This document shows positions 18,518 to 27,499 of a DNA stretch of 64,000 nt, piece after piece. Source of the stretch: Mycolicibacterium stellerae (GTDB taxonomy: Bacteria; Actinomycetota; Actinomycetes; Mycobacteriales; Mycobacteriaceae); NCBI RefSeq assembly GCF_003719305.1, contig NZ_RARC01000001.1, forward strand, positions 1-64,000, in the 5' to 3' direction. The notes below the pieces were generated by a model. It was given only the letters and a program-made list of their open reading frames with translations, searched no databases and had not been told where the DNA came from. Every line of letters begins with the position of its first letter. Position 1 is the stretch's first letter. The position numbers and the translations under genes are program-made.

Positions 18518-19567
18518 TCAGCCGAGCCGCGGAGCCGCCTTCCCGCTGATCAGCGGGAGGTCGAGCATGGTGAGGATGCCCGGCGCGGCCGCGCAGACCG
18601 CGGGTACCGAGTTCACGCAGTGCGCCGCCGTGCCGACAATGCCGTACTCCGGGCCCTCGCCGCCGATCTCGGAGTGGAAACCCTTGACGGCGACGGTGAT
18701 GTCGGGGTTGCCGCGGACCTCCATCTCGTAGCGCTGCCCGGCGGGGCCGAAAGTCCACGCGGGATCGAGGTTCTCCTCCCCCATCAACCAGTTCACCGTC
18801 ACGCGCACAACGGGCTCGCCGTCGACGAGCGCCTCCCAGTGGAACCTGCGGCCCGCGACCTGGCCGGGCTCGATTACGCCAAGCGGGGATTCGATCGGCG
18901 CGGACGCCAGGGCGACCTCCTGCGTGGCCCGTACCTTCGGGTCTGCTTTGAAGCCCATCTGGTCGACGACCATCTTCACGGCCTGGATGAAACCGCTGTC
19001 GAGCATCTTCTGCATCGGCCCGGTCAGCGCCTTCTCGGGTACCTCGCCGAAGCCCATCACGTGGCGCAGCACGTCGGGTGCGTCGTAGCTTCGCAGATCG
19101 GAGAACTCCTCCGCGCGAACGAATGTCACGCCGGTGGAGAACGCCGAGAACAGCAGTGGGAACTTCTCGCTTATGCCGCCCGGCGCCATGCCTGTGCCAT
19201 GCAGCGTCGCGTTACCTTCCAGCGCCGCTTCACGTATCGGCGCGGCGCTTCGCTCACTCGGGTACAGCCAGCCGACCGGGGTGACCACGTTCTTGCCGGA
19301 CCGCAGCAGTGCAGCAACCTCGTCGGGATCGGCCATCAGCGGCGCGTAGATCACCGCGTCCGCGTCGAGGGCGAGGATGTCGTCGATGCTGTTCGTCGTG
19401 GTGACACCGAGCGGTTCGCTGCCGATCAGTTCGCCGACGTCGCGCCCCGCCTTGTCCGGCGAGTGCACCCAGCATCCGACGAGCTCGAGGTCCGGGTGCT
19501 CCAGCACCCCCTTGATCGCCGCGACACCGACGCCGCCGGTGGCCCACTGCACGACCCGAAGGCCCAT
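18518..19567 (-). CDS. NAD(P)-binding reductase of the dihydrodipicolinate-reductase-like family (Rv1059-like)
   Basis: The 349-residue protein has an amino Rossmann motif WATGGVGVAAIKG and an acid at the end of the second strand region (GCWVHSPDKAGRD). The rest is like mycobacterial DapB-like oxidoreductases, some of which act as amine dehydrogenases. The substrate is unknown. GGGAGG precedes the ATG. A perfect TAGAAC-AC-GTTCTA box is centred 33 bases upstream, pointing to cholesterol/sterol-linked control by KstR. The place matches Rv1059. Confidence 0.82.
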   Translation of the reverse strand: MGLRVVQWATGGVGVAAIKGVLEHPDLELVGCWVHSPDKAGRDVGELIGSEPLGVTTTNSIDDILALDADAVIYAPLMADPDEVAALLRSGKNVVTPVGWLYPSERSAAPIREAALEGNATLHGTGMAPGGISEKFPLLFSAFSTGVTFVRAEEFSDLRSYDAPDVLRHVMGFGEVPEKALTGPMQKMLDSGFIQAVKMVVDQMGFKADPKVRATQEVALASAPIESPLGVIEPGQVAGRRFHWEALVDGEPVVRVTVNWLMGEENLDPAWTFGPAGQRYEMEVRGNPDITVAVKGFHSEIGGEGPEYGIVGTAAHCVNSVPAVCAAAPGILTMLDLPLISGKAAPRLG

Positions 19568-19592
19568 GTCATACCTCCCGAAATCGCGAAAC

Positions 19593-19606
19593 TAGAACAC
19601 GTTCTA
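19593..19606. promoter_or_regulatory. KstR-type operator
   Basis: TAGAACACGTTCTA is a perfect 14-base palindrome containing the KstR core AACnnGTT flanked by TAG/CTA. It lies 26 bases upstream of the Rv1059-like start and 47 bases upstream of the divergent EmbR-like gene. KstR is a TetR repressor released by a cholesterol-derived acyl-CoA. Which of the two genes it governs cannot be read directly; proximity favours the reductase. Confidence 0.75.
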
Positions 19607-19652
19607 CCCAGGTCTACACCACGACGCGCATGGGCAGGTCACAATTGCCGTG

Positions 19653-20786
19653 ATGACCGACAACGGTGCCGAGTTCGGCGTGCTGGGACCGCTGCAGATC
19701 CGCGTCGACGGCGAGTCGGTGGCGTTGGGCACGCCCAAGCAGCGGGCGGTACTTGCCATGCTGGTGATCAACCGCAACCGCCCCGTCGCGACCGATTCGT
19801 TGATCGAGGCGGCGTGGGAGCAGTTCCCGCCACCTGATCCGCGGGCCAGCCTGCATTCCTACGTGTCCAACCTCCGCAAGCTGCTGGCGGGCATCGGCGT
19901 CGACTCCCGCACGGCATTGGCGAGCGCACCACCTGGCTACCGGTTGACAGTGCCCGAAAGCGATTGCGATATCGGACGATTCGCGCTCGGTAAAAACGCG
20001 GGTGTGCAGGCTGCGGCCACCGGAAAGTTCGAGCAGGCCAGCCAGCACCTGTCCGCGGCGCTCGCGGAATGGCGCGGGCCGGTCCTCGAGGACCTGCGCG
20101 ACTTCCAGTTCGTCGACGCATTTGCCACCGCACTGGTCGAGGACAAGATGCTCGCGCATACCGCGCTCGCCGAGGCCGAGATCGCATGCGGGCGTAGCTA
20201 TGCCGTGATCGGTGAATTGGAGTCGCTGACCGCCGAGCATCCCTACCGCGAGCCGCTGTGGACTCAGCTGATCACCGCCTACTACCTGGCCGAACGCCAA
20301 TCCGACGCGCTGCAGGCCTACCGGCGGCTGAAGACCACGCTCGCAGAGGATCTCGGTATCGATCCCGGCCCGACCGTGAAGGCACTCTACGAGCGGGTCC
20401 TGCGCCAGGAGCCTCTTGACGTCAAGCGGGTGGCGAGGACCACCGCCATCCATACCGCCACTTCGCTCGACCAGCGCACCGCGATCAGCGGAGCATCCTC
20501 GGTCGCCCTTCTTCGCGACGCGTCGGGCCGGGAGTATCCGCTGGTGGCGGCGGCTACCCGGATCGGCCGACTGCCCGACAACGACATCGTTCTCGACGAC
20601 CCGAACGTCAGCCGCCACCATGCCGTCGTCATCGACACCGGCACCAGCTTCGTGGTTTCGGATCTGCGGTCGGCCAACGGCGTCGACGTGCGAGGGGAAC
20701 GAATCCGCGCCGGCGTCGCCCTCGCCAACGGAGACCGCATTCGGATCTGCGACCACGAGTTCGTGTTCGAGATGCAGGGCCTGTGA
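19653..20786 (+). CDS. embR: SARP/BTAD transcription regulator with FHA domain (EmbR-like)
   Basis: Domains in order: winged-helix DNA-binding domain (residues 1-95, TPKQRAVLAMLV and SLHSYVSNLRKLL), bacterial transcriptional activation domain (about 100-245, YLAERQSDALQAYRRLKTTL), and FHA domain (about 285-377) with the phosphothreonine-binding set RIGR, VSRHH and SANG intact. This is the architecture of M. tuberculosis EmbR (Rv1267c), whose FHA domain binds phosphorylated PknH. A membrane Ser/Thr kinase gene follows 91 bases downstream, repeating the embR-pknH association. ATG 19653 is chosen; GTG 19650 is possible. Confidence 0.88.
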   Translation: MTDNGAEFGVLGPLQIRVDGESVALGTPKQRAVLAMLVINRNRPVATDSLIEAAWEQFPPPDPRASLHSYVSNLRKLLAGIGVDSRTALASAPPGYRLTVPESDCDIGRFALGKNAGVQAAATGKFEQASQHLSAALAEWRGPVLEDLRDFQFVDAFATALVEDKMLAHTALAEAEIACGRSYAVIGELESLTAEHPYREPLWTQLITAYYLAERQSDALQAYRRLKTTLAEDLGIDPGPTVKALYERVLRQEPLDVKRVARTTAIHTATSLDQRTAISGASSVALLRDASGREYPLVAAATRIGRLPDNDIVLDDPNVSRHHAVVIDTGTSFVVSDLRSANGVDVRGERIRAGVALANGDRIRICDHEFVFEMQGL

Positions 20787-20877
20787 GGCGTAGTGCGGTT
20801 TGCTGTGTGACGCCCGCGCTGCGGCATTAGGGTGTTGTCGCCGGCAATGCACGGCAACACACATAGAGGAGCGATCG

Positions 20878-22575
20878 ATGAGCGGCACCGAAGGGGACTC
20901 CCGTGTGGGCACCCAGTTCGGCCGCTATCGGCTGCGTCGCCTGCTCGGTAAGGGCGGAATGGGCGAGGTCTACGAGGCCGAGGACACCGAGAAGGACCGC
21001 ATCGTCGCGCTGAAGCTGTTGCCGGAGGGGGTCTCCCACGATCCGGTGTTCCGCAAGCGGCTGCGGCGCGAGGCGCACTCCGCGGGCCGGCTGCTGGAAC
21101 CCCACGTCGTCCCGATCCACGACTACGGCGAGATCGACGGCGTGATGTACGTCGACATGCGCATGATCGACGGCACCGACCTGCGCAAGGTACTGAAGAA
21201 CTACGGCCCGATGACACCCGCACGGTCGGTGGCCGTCGTGCGCCAGATCGCGTCGGCGCTCGATGCCGCCCACGAGTCCGGCATCATGCACCGCGACGTC
21301 AAGCCAGAGAACATTCTGCTCACCCGCGACGATTTCGCATACCTCGTCGACTTCGGTATCGCCAACGCCGCCACCGACGAGAAGCTGACCGAATTGGGCA
21401 CCGCCGTAGGGACATACGCCTACATGGCGCCGGAGCGGTTCACCAACGACGAGGTGACCTACCGCGCCGACATCTACGCCCTTTCGTGCGTTCTGCACGA
21501 GTGCCTGACCGGATCGCAGCCGTTCCCCGCGGACAGCGTCAGCGTGGTGATCACCTCGCATCTCATGCAACCGATACCGAGGCCGAGCGTGATGCGGCCC
21601 GGGATTCCGGTCGCCTTCGATCAGGTGATCGCGCGCGGCATGGCCAAGAATCCCGCCGAACGCTACGCCAGCGCAGGCGATTTCGCCGCGGCCGCCAACG
21701 ATGCGCTCACACAACGCGACCAGGATCAGGCCGCCACCATCCTGCAACGCAGCCAGGATGCGACGCTGCCGGGCTTCCCTGGTGCGATCGGAACGGCATT
21801 GGCTCCACCACCTGCAGGCGTGACCCCGTCGCCGTATCCGACTCCACCGCCGCCACCGCAGCACACGCCGCCGCCCACCCCACCGCCGTTTCCCGCTTCA
21901 GGCCCTGCCGCGTTCGGTGGGCAGTGGAACACGCCGCCGCCGGGAGCGTCTGCGCCGAAGAAGGGCAGCGCCTGGATTGCGCTGGCCGCCGCAGGGGCGG
22001 TGTTCGTCCTGGTCCTCGGCGGCCTCGGCGCGTGGTGGGCGCTCAGCAAGGACGACTCGTCGACTCGGAGCGTCGCCACCAGCACCACGACGACCAAGCG
22101 GCAGACCACGACATCGAGAACGCCGAGGACCACTACGCCGTCGGTTGACCCGGAATCCTTCGATTCCAAGCTGCTCGCCGCGCTGCCCCCCAGCTACGAC
22201 GACGGTGCCTGCGAACCGGCGCACCCGCCGGTCACCGGGGCCCTAGCCACGGTGGATTGCACCGAGACGAATGTGCCGACCGGACCCAAGGCCGCGCGGT
22301 ATTCGCTCTTCGCCGATCAGGCGACGCTGGACCAGCACTTCAGCGACGCCATCGCGCAGAACTCCGAACTGGTCAAGTGCCCGGGCAGCGACATCGACTC
22401 ACCCACCGCGTGGCACTACAACGCGAACCCCGACGAGGTCGCCGGCCAGGTCGCCTGCGGCACCTACGACGGCAACCCCGACGTCACGTGGACGAAGGAC
22501 GTCGACCTGCTGCTGGCCGACGCACAGGGCCCAAACCTCGAAGAGCTGCACAAATGGTGGAACGACTTCGGCTGA
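20878..22575 (+). CDS. Transmembrane Ser/Thr protein kinase (PknH-like position, distinct ectodomain)
   Basis: The 565-residue kinase starts at ATG 20878 with GAGGAG upstream. The catalytic domain (residues 15-275) has GKGGMGE, Lys46 in VALKLLP, HRDVKPEN (Asp140) and DFG, all intact. Next come a juxtamembrane region with a Pro-rich stretch, one membrane helix (about 370-390), a Thr/Ser-rich linker, and a 135-residue extracellular part with four Cys (GACEP, TVDCTE, LVKCPG, VACGT). The EmbR-like gene upstream suggests it phosphorylates that FHA protein. The ectodomain does not obviously match the PknH sensor domain. Confidence 0.87.
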   Translation: MSGTEGDSRVGTQFGRYRLRRLLGKGGMGEVYEAEDTEKDRIVALKLLPEGVSHDPVFRKRLRREAHSAGRLLEPHVVPIHDYGEIDGVMYVDMRMIDGTDLRKVLKNYGPMTPARSVAVVRQIASALDAAHESGIMHRDVKPENILLTRDDFAYLVDFGIANAATDEKLTELGTAVGTYAYMAPERFTNDEVTYRADIYALSCVLHECLTGSQPFPADSVSVVITSHLMQPIPRPSVMRPGIPVAFDQVIARGMAKNPAERYASAGDFAAAANDALTQRDQDQAATILQRSQDATLPGFPGAIGTALAPPPAGVTPSPYPTPPPPPQHTPPPTPPPFPASGPAAFGGQWNTPPPGASAPKKGSAWIALAAAGAVFVLVLGGLGAWWALSKDDSSTRSVATSTTTTKRQTTTSRTPRTTTPSVDPESFDSKLLAALPPSYDDGACEPAHPPVTGALATVDCTETNVPTGPKAARYSLFADQATLDQHFSDAIAQNSELVKCPGSDIDSPTAWHYNANPDEVAGQVACGTYDGNPDVTWTKDVDLLLADAQGPNLEELHKWWNDFG

Positions 22576-22605
22576 GCACCAGCTGACCAAGCGCTGATCG
22601 GCGGC

Positions 22606-22638
22606 TCCAAGAATCCTCCAAGAATCCTTCAAGAGGTC
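22606..22638. promoter_or_regulatory. Three 11-bp direct repeats upstream of a DUF732 gene
   Basis: TCCAAGAATCC occurs twice exactly in tandem (22606-22616, 22617-22627), then a related TTCAAGAGGTC (22628-22638). An 11-base period places the copies on one face of the helix, as for OmpR-family response regulators. The array ends 59 bases before the DUF732 start. Confidence 0.5.
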
Positions 22639-22697
22639 CATCGGAGGCTGATGTCACACCGGCACAGAGCCGGAGAAAACGACATCAAGGAGTCCAC

Positions 22698-23039
22698 ATG
22701 TTCGCCACGCCTCGGGTCACCAAGTTCGCCGCCACCGCGATCGCCGTGTCTGGACTCGCACTGGCCGCGTTCGCAGGCGCGGGCACCGCCAACGCCTTCA
22801 GCTCGGTCGACGACGAGTTCCTCAGCGCGATCAGCGACGAAGGCATCTCCTACGACTCGGCCCGCACCGCCGTGTCGAACGCCCACTATGTGTGCGGCTC
22901 GATCGACGACGGCGCCGACCCGCTGGACCTCGGTGACGAGATCCTGGCAAACACCGACCTCACCACCCATCAGGCGGCCGTGTTCGTTGTCGAGTCGGTG
23001 TTCAACTACTGCCCCGAGCACACGGGCCTGCTGCCGTAG
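22698..23039 (+). CDS. DUF732 family small secreted protein
   Basis: The 113-residue protein has a signal peptide (SGLALAAFAGAGTANA) and a DUF732 domain: FLSAISDEGISYD, HYVCGSIDDG and SVFNYCPE, with two Cys likely to form a disulfide. These abundant mycobacterial exported proteins have no assigned function. AAGGAG precedes the ATG by 6 bases. Direct repeats upstream suggest specific control. Confidence 0.87.
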   Translation: MFATPRVTKFAATAIAVSGLALAAFAGAGTANAFSSVDDEFLSAISDEGISYDSARTAVSNAHYVCGSIDDGADPLDLGDEILANTDLTTHQAAVFVVESVFNYCPEHTGLLP

Positions 23040-23121
23040 CCCGCGTCGCGGATAGCGCATCTAGACAGTTCGCTCGCCATGTGTTTCTGTCGATTGCAGA
23101 AACTGCGAAGGGATGCATCAG

Positions 23122-24312
23122 ATGCCAAACAAAGTGTTCGTCGTCGGGGTCGGGATGACGAAGTTCGAGAAGCCCGGCCGCCGCGAGGGCTGGGATTACC
23201 CCGACATGGCACGCGAATCGGGCACGAAAGCGCTCGAGGACGCGGGCATTCACTACTCCGAGGTGGAGCAGGGCTTCGTCGGCTACGTCGCCGGTGACTC
23301 CACCTCCGGTAACCGGGCATTGTACGAGCTCGGTATGACTGGCATCCCGATCGCCAACGTCAACAACAACTGCTCGACGGGCTCGACTGCGCTGTTTCTG
23401 GCGGCGCAGACGGTCCGCGGCGGGCTGGTCGACTGCGCGATCGCGCTGGGGTTCGAGAAGATGCAGCCCGGCCCGCTTCAGGGCGGCGCCGACGATCGCG
23501 AATCGCCGATGGGCAAGCACGTCAAGGCGATGGCTGAGATCGACGAGTTCGCATTCCCGGTGGCGCCGTGGATGTTCGGGGCCGCAGGCCGGGAACACAT
23601 GCGCACACACGGCACGACCGCTGAGCATTTCGCCAAGATCGGTTACAAGAACCACAAGCATTCGGTCAACAACCCGTATGCGCAGTTCCAGGATGAGTAC
23701 ACCCTCGACGACATCCTGGCGGCGAAGATGATCTCCGATCCGCTGACGAAGCTGCAGTGCTCGCCCACGTCCGACGGGTCGGGCGCGGCGATCGTGGCCA
23801 GTGAGGCGTTCGTCGACAAGCACGGCCTTGCCGGCCAGGCGGTGGAGATCGTCGGGCAGGCGATGACCACCGACTTCGAAAGCACCTTCGACGGCAGCGC
23901 CAAGAACCTGATCGGCTCCGACATGAATGTCCAAGCCGCACAGAAGGTTTACGACCAGTCGGGTCTCGGGCCTTCCGATTTCCAGGTGATCGAGCTGCAC
24001 GACTGCTTCTCGGCCAACGAGCTGCTGCTGTATGAGGCGCTTGGTCTGTGCGCCGAGGGCGAGGCCCCGAAGCTGATCGACAACGGCGACACCACCTACG
24101 GCGGCCGCTGGGTGGTCAACCCGTCCGGCGGCCTGATCTCAAAGGGGCATCCGCTCGGGGCGACGGGGCTTGCGCAATGCGCGGAGCTGAGCTGGCAGCT
24201 GCGGGGAACCGCGGACAAGCGTCAGGTCGACAACGTCACCGCGGCGCTGCAGCACAACATCGGTCTCGGCGGCGCCGCCGTGGTGACGGCCTACCAGCGA
24301 GCCGAGCGCTAG
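23122..24312 (+). CDS. Thiolase-superfamily lipid-transfer protein (SCP-x thiolase-like)
   Basis: The roughly 396-residue protein resembles mycobacterial 'non-specific lipid transfer' thiolases (for example Rv1627c). [11 protein letters not shown] holds the nucleophilic Cys, [10 protein letters not shown] the NEAF-like block, [14 protein letters not shown] the catalytic His, and [11 protein letters not shown] the end. No SCP2 domain is fused. ATG 23122 is preferred over 23113 because GAAGGG abuts the latter. Such proteins act in fatty-acid or sterol side-chain degradation, often with a DUF35 partner; none is present here. Confidence 0.85.
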   Translation: MPNKVFVVGVGMTKFEKPGRREGWDYPDMARESGTKALEDAGIHYSEVEQGFVGYVAGDSTSGNRALYELGMTGIPIANVNNNCSTGSTALFLAAQTVRGGLVDCAIALGFEKMQPGPLQGGADDRESPMGKHVKAMAEIDEFAFPVAPWMFGAAGREHMRTHGTTAEHFAKIGYKNHKHSVNNPYAQFQDEYTLDDILAAKMISDPLTKLQCSPTSDGSGAAIVASEAFVDKHGLAGQAVEIVGQAMTTDFESTFDGSAKNLIGSDMNVQAAQKVYDQSGLGPSDFQVIELHDCFSANELLLYEALGLCAEGEAPKLIDNGDTTYGGRWVVNPSGGLISKGHPLGATGLAQCAELSWQLRGTADKRQVDNVTAALQHNIGLGGAAVVTAYQRAER

Positions 24313-24327
24313 CCCGGGGAGACCTTC

Positions 24328-24389
24328 CACCGCGAGCTGGGCCCACACCGCGAGCTGAGCCCCCATCGCCGAGCTGGGCCCACATCGCC
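24328..24389. repeat. Imperfect tandem repeat of about 18 bp
   Basis: Three full copies and one partial copy of a unit like CACCGCGAGCTGGGCC follow the thiolase stop; later copies read CATCGCCGAGCTGGGCC. The array runs directly into the hairpin at 24390. Confidence 0.6.
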
Positions 24390-24445
24390 GAGCAGACGCA
24401 AAAGGCCCGAAATCCTCGGCGTGTCGGGTACTTTTGCGACTGCTC
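24390..24445. terminator. Hairpin repeat between convergent genes (family shared with 37728)
   Basis: GAGCAGACGCAAAAGGCCCGA (arm 24390-24410, core GCAGACGCAAAAG) pairs with TCGGGTACTTTTGCGACTGCTC (24424-24445) apart from a few mismatches. It lies between convergent thiolase and fadD14 and contains A/T runs in both arms. A closely related hairpin occurs at 37728-37783. Confidence 0.7.
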
Positions 24446-24473
24446 GCCGGAGAAAAGTCTCGCCGCAGAAAAG

Positions 24474-26105
24474 TCAGTCGCGGTGCTCGATGACGTCGTA
24501 GGCGTCCTCGGCGTAGCGCGCCCTGATGGTCTTCTTGTCGAACTTGCCGACGCTGGTCAGCGGCACCTCTTCGATGAAGGCCCACCGTTCGGGGAGCCAC
24601 CAGCGAACGACCTTGTCGCCCAGGAACTCCCGCAGCTCCTTCGCGCACACCTCGGCGCCCTCGCTGACGACGATGACGGCCAGCGGCCGCTCCTGCCAGC
24701 GCTCGTCGGGCACGGCCACCACGGCGGCCTCGGACACCGCCGGGTGGCCCATAAGGTGGTTCTCCAACTCCACCGAAGAGATCCATTCGCCACCGGACTT
24801 GATGACGTCCTTGGCTCTGTCGGTCAGCGTCACGTAGCCCAGTGAATCGATGCGACCGACGTCGCCGGTGTGCAACCAGCCGTCGACGAACTTCGACTGA
24901 TCGTGGTTGCGGTAGTACCCGCCGGTGATCCACGGGCCGCGCACCTGCACCTCGCCGACCGCCTCGCCGTCGTGCGGCAGCGGATTGCCGTCGTCGTCGA
25001 CGATCCGCGCCTCCACTCCGCAGACCACCCGGCCCTGCGTGCCGCGCTGCGCCCAGTACTGTTCGTCATCCGCGTTGGGCAGCGGTCGCGCGATCGTCGC
25101 AAGCGGCGAGGTCTCGGTCATGCCCCACGCCTGCACGATCTGGACGTCGTGCTCCTTCTGGAACGCCTTCATCATCGACATCGGCACCGCCGACCCGCCA
25201 CAGGTCACCAGTCGCAGCGACGAGATGTCGTGTCCTGGTTCGTTTTCCAGGCAGTGCAGGACGTCGTTCCAGATCGTCGGAACCGCCGCGGCCACCGTCG
25301 GCCGCTGCGTCTCGATCAGGCCGATCAACGATTTCGAGTCGAGGAACCGGTCGGTCATCACGATCTCGGCGCCCGCCATCAACGCGCCGTACGGCATCCC
25401 CCACGCGTTGGCGTGGAACATCGGCACGATGGGCAGCACCTTGTCGCTGAACCCGACACCGACGGCGTTGGCGGTGTTCGTCATCATCGCGTGCAGATAG
25501 CTCGAACGATGGCTGTAGACAACACCTTTCGGGTTCCCCGTAGTCCCGCTGGTGTAGCACATCGCGGCGGCGGACCTCTCGTCGACGTCTGGCCAGTCGA
25601 AGTCAGGGGCCTCGGCCGCCAGGATGTCGTCGTAGCGCAGCACGGTCTTGCCGGACTCGGTCAGCGCGTCGATATCACCGTCACCGACCATGATCACGGT
25701 GTGCACCGTCTCCAGAAACGGCAGCACTGGGGCAAGCACAGCGGTCAGCGACTGGTCGGCGATGATCACCTGGTCTTCGGCCTCGTTGGCGATGAAGGCG
25801 ATCTGTTCGGCCGACAGCCGGATGTTGAGCGTGTGCAGCACCGCACCCATCGACGGAATGGACATGTAAGCCGTGAGGTGCTCGGCGTTGTTCCACATGA
25901 AGGTCGCCACGCGCTGGTCGCCGGTGATACCGATGCGTCGCAACGCGTTAGCCAACCGGCCCGCCTGCTGCCCGATCTCCCGAATTGTCGTATGCCGGTA
26001 TCCGTCACCGGTCGCCGTCGTCACCGTGCGGTCGCCGTGCAGATCGCACGCGTGCCGCATGATCGCGGTGATCGTCAGCTGAACGTCCTGCATCGTGCTG
26101 TCCAT
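24474..26105 (-). CDS. fadD14: Acyl-CoA synthetase (FadD14-like, medium-chain fatty acid-CoA ligase)
   Basis: The ANL-family ligase forms acyl-adenylate and then acyl-CoA. YTSGTTGNPKGV is the P-loop (about residue 180), GMTETSPL the AMP-binding block, DGWLHTGDVG the hinge region, and SVGKFDKKTIR the catalytic Lys near the end. ATG 26105 (MDSTMQDV) has GGAGGGG 4 bases upstream and gives 543 residues, the length recalled for FadD14 (Rv1058). The longer frame to 26132 is not used. It is convergent with the thiolase gene. Confidence 0.9.
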   Translation of the reverse strand: MDSTMQDVQLTITAIMRHACDLHGDRTVTTATGDGYRHTTIREIGQQAGRLANALRRIGITGDQRVATFMWNNAEHLTAYMSIPSMGAVLHTLNIRLSAEQIAFIANEAEDQVIIADQSLTAVLAPVLPFLETVHTVIMVGDGDIDALTESGKTVLRYDDILAAEAPDFDWPDVDERSAAAMCYTSGTTGNPKGVVYSHRSSYLHAMMTNTANAVGVGFSDKVLPIVPMFHANAWGMPYGALMAGAEIVMTDRFLDSKSLIGLIETQRPTVAAAVPTIWNDVLHCLENEPGHDISSLRLVTCGGSAVPMSMMKAFQKEHDVQIVQAWGMTETSPLATIARPLPNADDEQYWAQRGTQGRVVCGVEARIVDDDGNPLPHDGEAVGEVQVRGPWITGGYYRNHDQSKFVDGWLHTGDVGRIDSLGYVTLTDRAKDVIKSGGEWISSVELENHLMGHPAVSEAAVVAVPDERWQERPLAVIVVSEGAEVCAKELREFLGDKVVRWWLPERWAFIEEVPLTSVGKFDKKTIRARYAEDAYDVIEHRD

Positions 26106-26171
26106 CGGTTCCCCTCCGACTTCGGGTGCCATGCCCGGCGCGGTCAGATGAACGCGATGTTAATGCGCTGA

Positions 26172-27314
26172 CTACGCGATGTCGGCGGTTCCGGCCGATG
26201 CCGTCTGCTCACGTCTGCGGCGCCACCCGTCGAACCAGCGCAAACGCCGCGCCGTCCTGCGGTTCGGCGCGCGACAGGCACTGCGCAGCCGGTCCATGTC
26301 GACGTGTTCGGGCGGCTCGACGCCGACGACCTCGAGGGGCCGGTCCTCCAACGAATGCAGCGGTGAGTCGGTGGTCAGAAGCGCGTACTGCCAGCCACCG
26401 GGCACGCCCACGATCCCCAGCGCCCGAGCCGCCTCGCGCAGGACATCGCCCAATTCTGCGGCCAGCAACTGGCGCACCATATCGGCACCGTGGCGAGGGT
26501 TGGCCAGCATCCACGAGTGGTAGGCGCCGGGCACCCGATAGAGGGTGCCGTCGGCGCGCTCGGCCATGTCTTCGGCGCTCTCGAACGGAACCACCAGATC
26601 GTTCTCGCCGTGCACGACGATGGTGGGCACGCTGTGCCGGCGCATCGCGTCCAACATCGGCGTGTAATCGCCGGACGTGACGATGGCCTGTATGGCACCC
26701 GGCAGTCCGAGCGGGGTCCGCACATTGCGGGCCAGCGCGGCTGCCATCTGCCGCATGTAGCGCCTGCGTTCGCGCGCAGGCAGCCGGCGCGGATCGGCTG
26801 GGGCGTCGTAGGCCGCGTTCAGCACCGCCTTCGCCGCCCTGCGGGGCGACCGGACCGGCGTGCGGATGGACTCGTCGAAGGGTGCGCCGGCGGCGGCGTT
26901 CAGCAGCACCGCCGCCAGCACCCGTTCTGGCGCGAGCGCCGCCAGCGCGACGAGCATCCGGCCGCCCATCGAATGGCCCATGAAGACGGCCTTGCCTATG
27001 CCGAGGGCATCAAGCGTGCGCAGCGTCAGGTCCACCCGATGGCTCAGGTCGGCCGCGTTGCGGGGCAGGTTGGGGGTGACGCCGTGGCCCGCCGCGTCGA
27101 GGGCCACGACCAGGAATCCCATTCCCGCCAACCGGCTCAGCAGTCGCACGTAGGCCCGCCCACTGAGGGCGATCCCGTGCAGAAACACCAGCGGCACACC
27201 CTTGCCGCCGATGGTCACGCCCACCTTGTGCCCGTCGTCGAGCGTGATGACCTCCTGCGACAGCCTGACCCGGGTAGCCGTGGCCGGTTGGCGGGCTACC
27301 GATGTCTGACTCAC
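26172..27314 (-). CDS. Alpha/beta-hydrolase
   Basis: The 380-residue hydrolase has oxyanion motif FLHGIALSG, nucleophile elbow GHSMGG (about residue 113), acid in VVHGENDLVVP (about 240) and His in GAYHSWML (about 268). An extra carboxyl region of about 90 residues ends in basic residues (WFDGWRRRREQ). The start is GTG 27314 (VSQTSVARQ), judged from where homology-like sequence begins. The substrate is unknown. It lies 66 bases upstream of fadD14 on the same strand, so it may be the first gene of that unit. Confidence 0.8.
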   Translation of the reverse strand: MSQTSVARQPATATRVRLSQEVITLDDGHKVGVTIGGKGVPLVFLHGIALSGRAYVRLLSRLAGMGFLVVALDAAGHGVTPNLPRNAADLSHRVDLTLRTLDALGIGKAVFMGHSMGGRMLVALAALAPERVLAAVLLNAAAGAPFDESIRTPVRSPRRAAKAVLNAAYDAPADPRRLPARERRRYMRQMAAALARNVRTPLGLPGAIQAIVTSGDYTPMLDAMRRHSVPTIVVHGENDLVVPFESAEDMAERADGTLYRVPGAYHSWMLANPRHGADMVRQLLAAELGDVLREAARALGIVGVPGGWQYALLTTDSPLHSLEDRPLEVVGVEPPEHVDMDRLRSACRAPNRRTARRLRWFDGWRRRREQTASAGTADIA

Positions 27315-27499
27315 ACAGTCATGGTTCCCCAACCGCGCACCCGTTGACCAACTCCGCAAATGTGGGCTTCATTACGGTCGGCTTTGCCGACGGCGCACCT
27401 CACCGGGCGGAGACCTGCGTGACGCCTGGGAACTATTTGTGTGTCCGAAACGATGTATATGGGGGATCATTGATCCAACACACGAGGAGAGGTGCGGTT

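Noticed and set aside
18281..19837. 518-codon plus-strand ORF
   Set aside because: It overlaps the Rv1059-like gene and the KstR-type promoter antisense, and its translation is Arg/His-rich with no motif, a GC-rich shadow frame.
27428..27456. ECF-sigma-like promoter (GGGAAC, 17 bases, CGAT) before the small secreted protein
   Set aside because: The -35 resembles SigE/SigH sites but the -10 lacks the usual CGTT; too weak to annotate.
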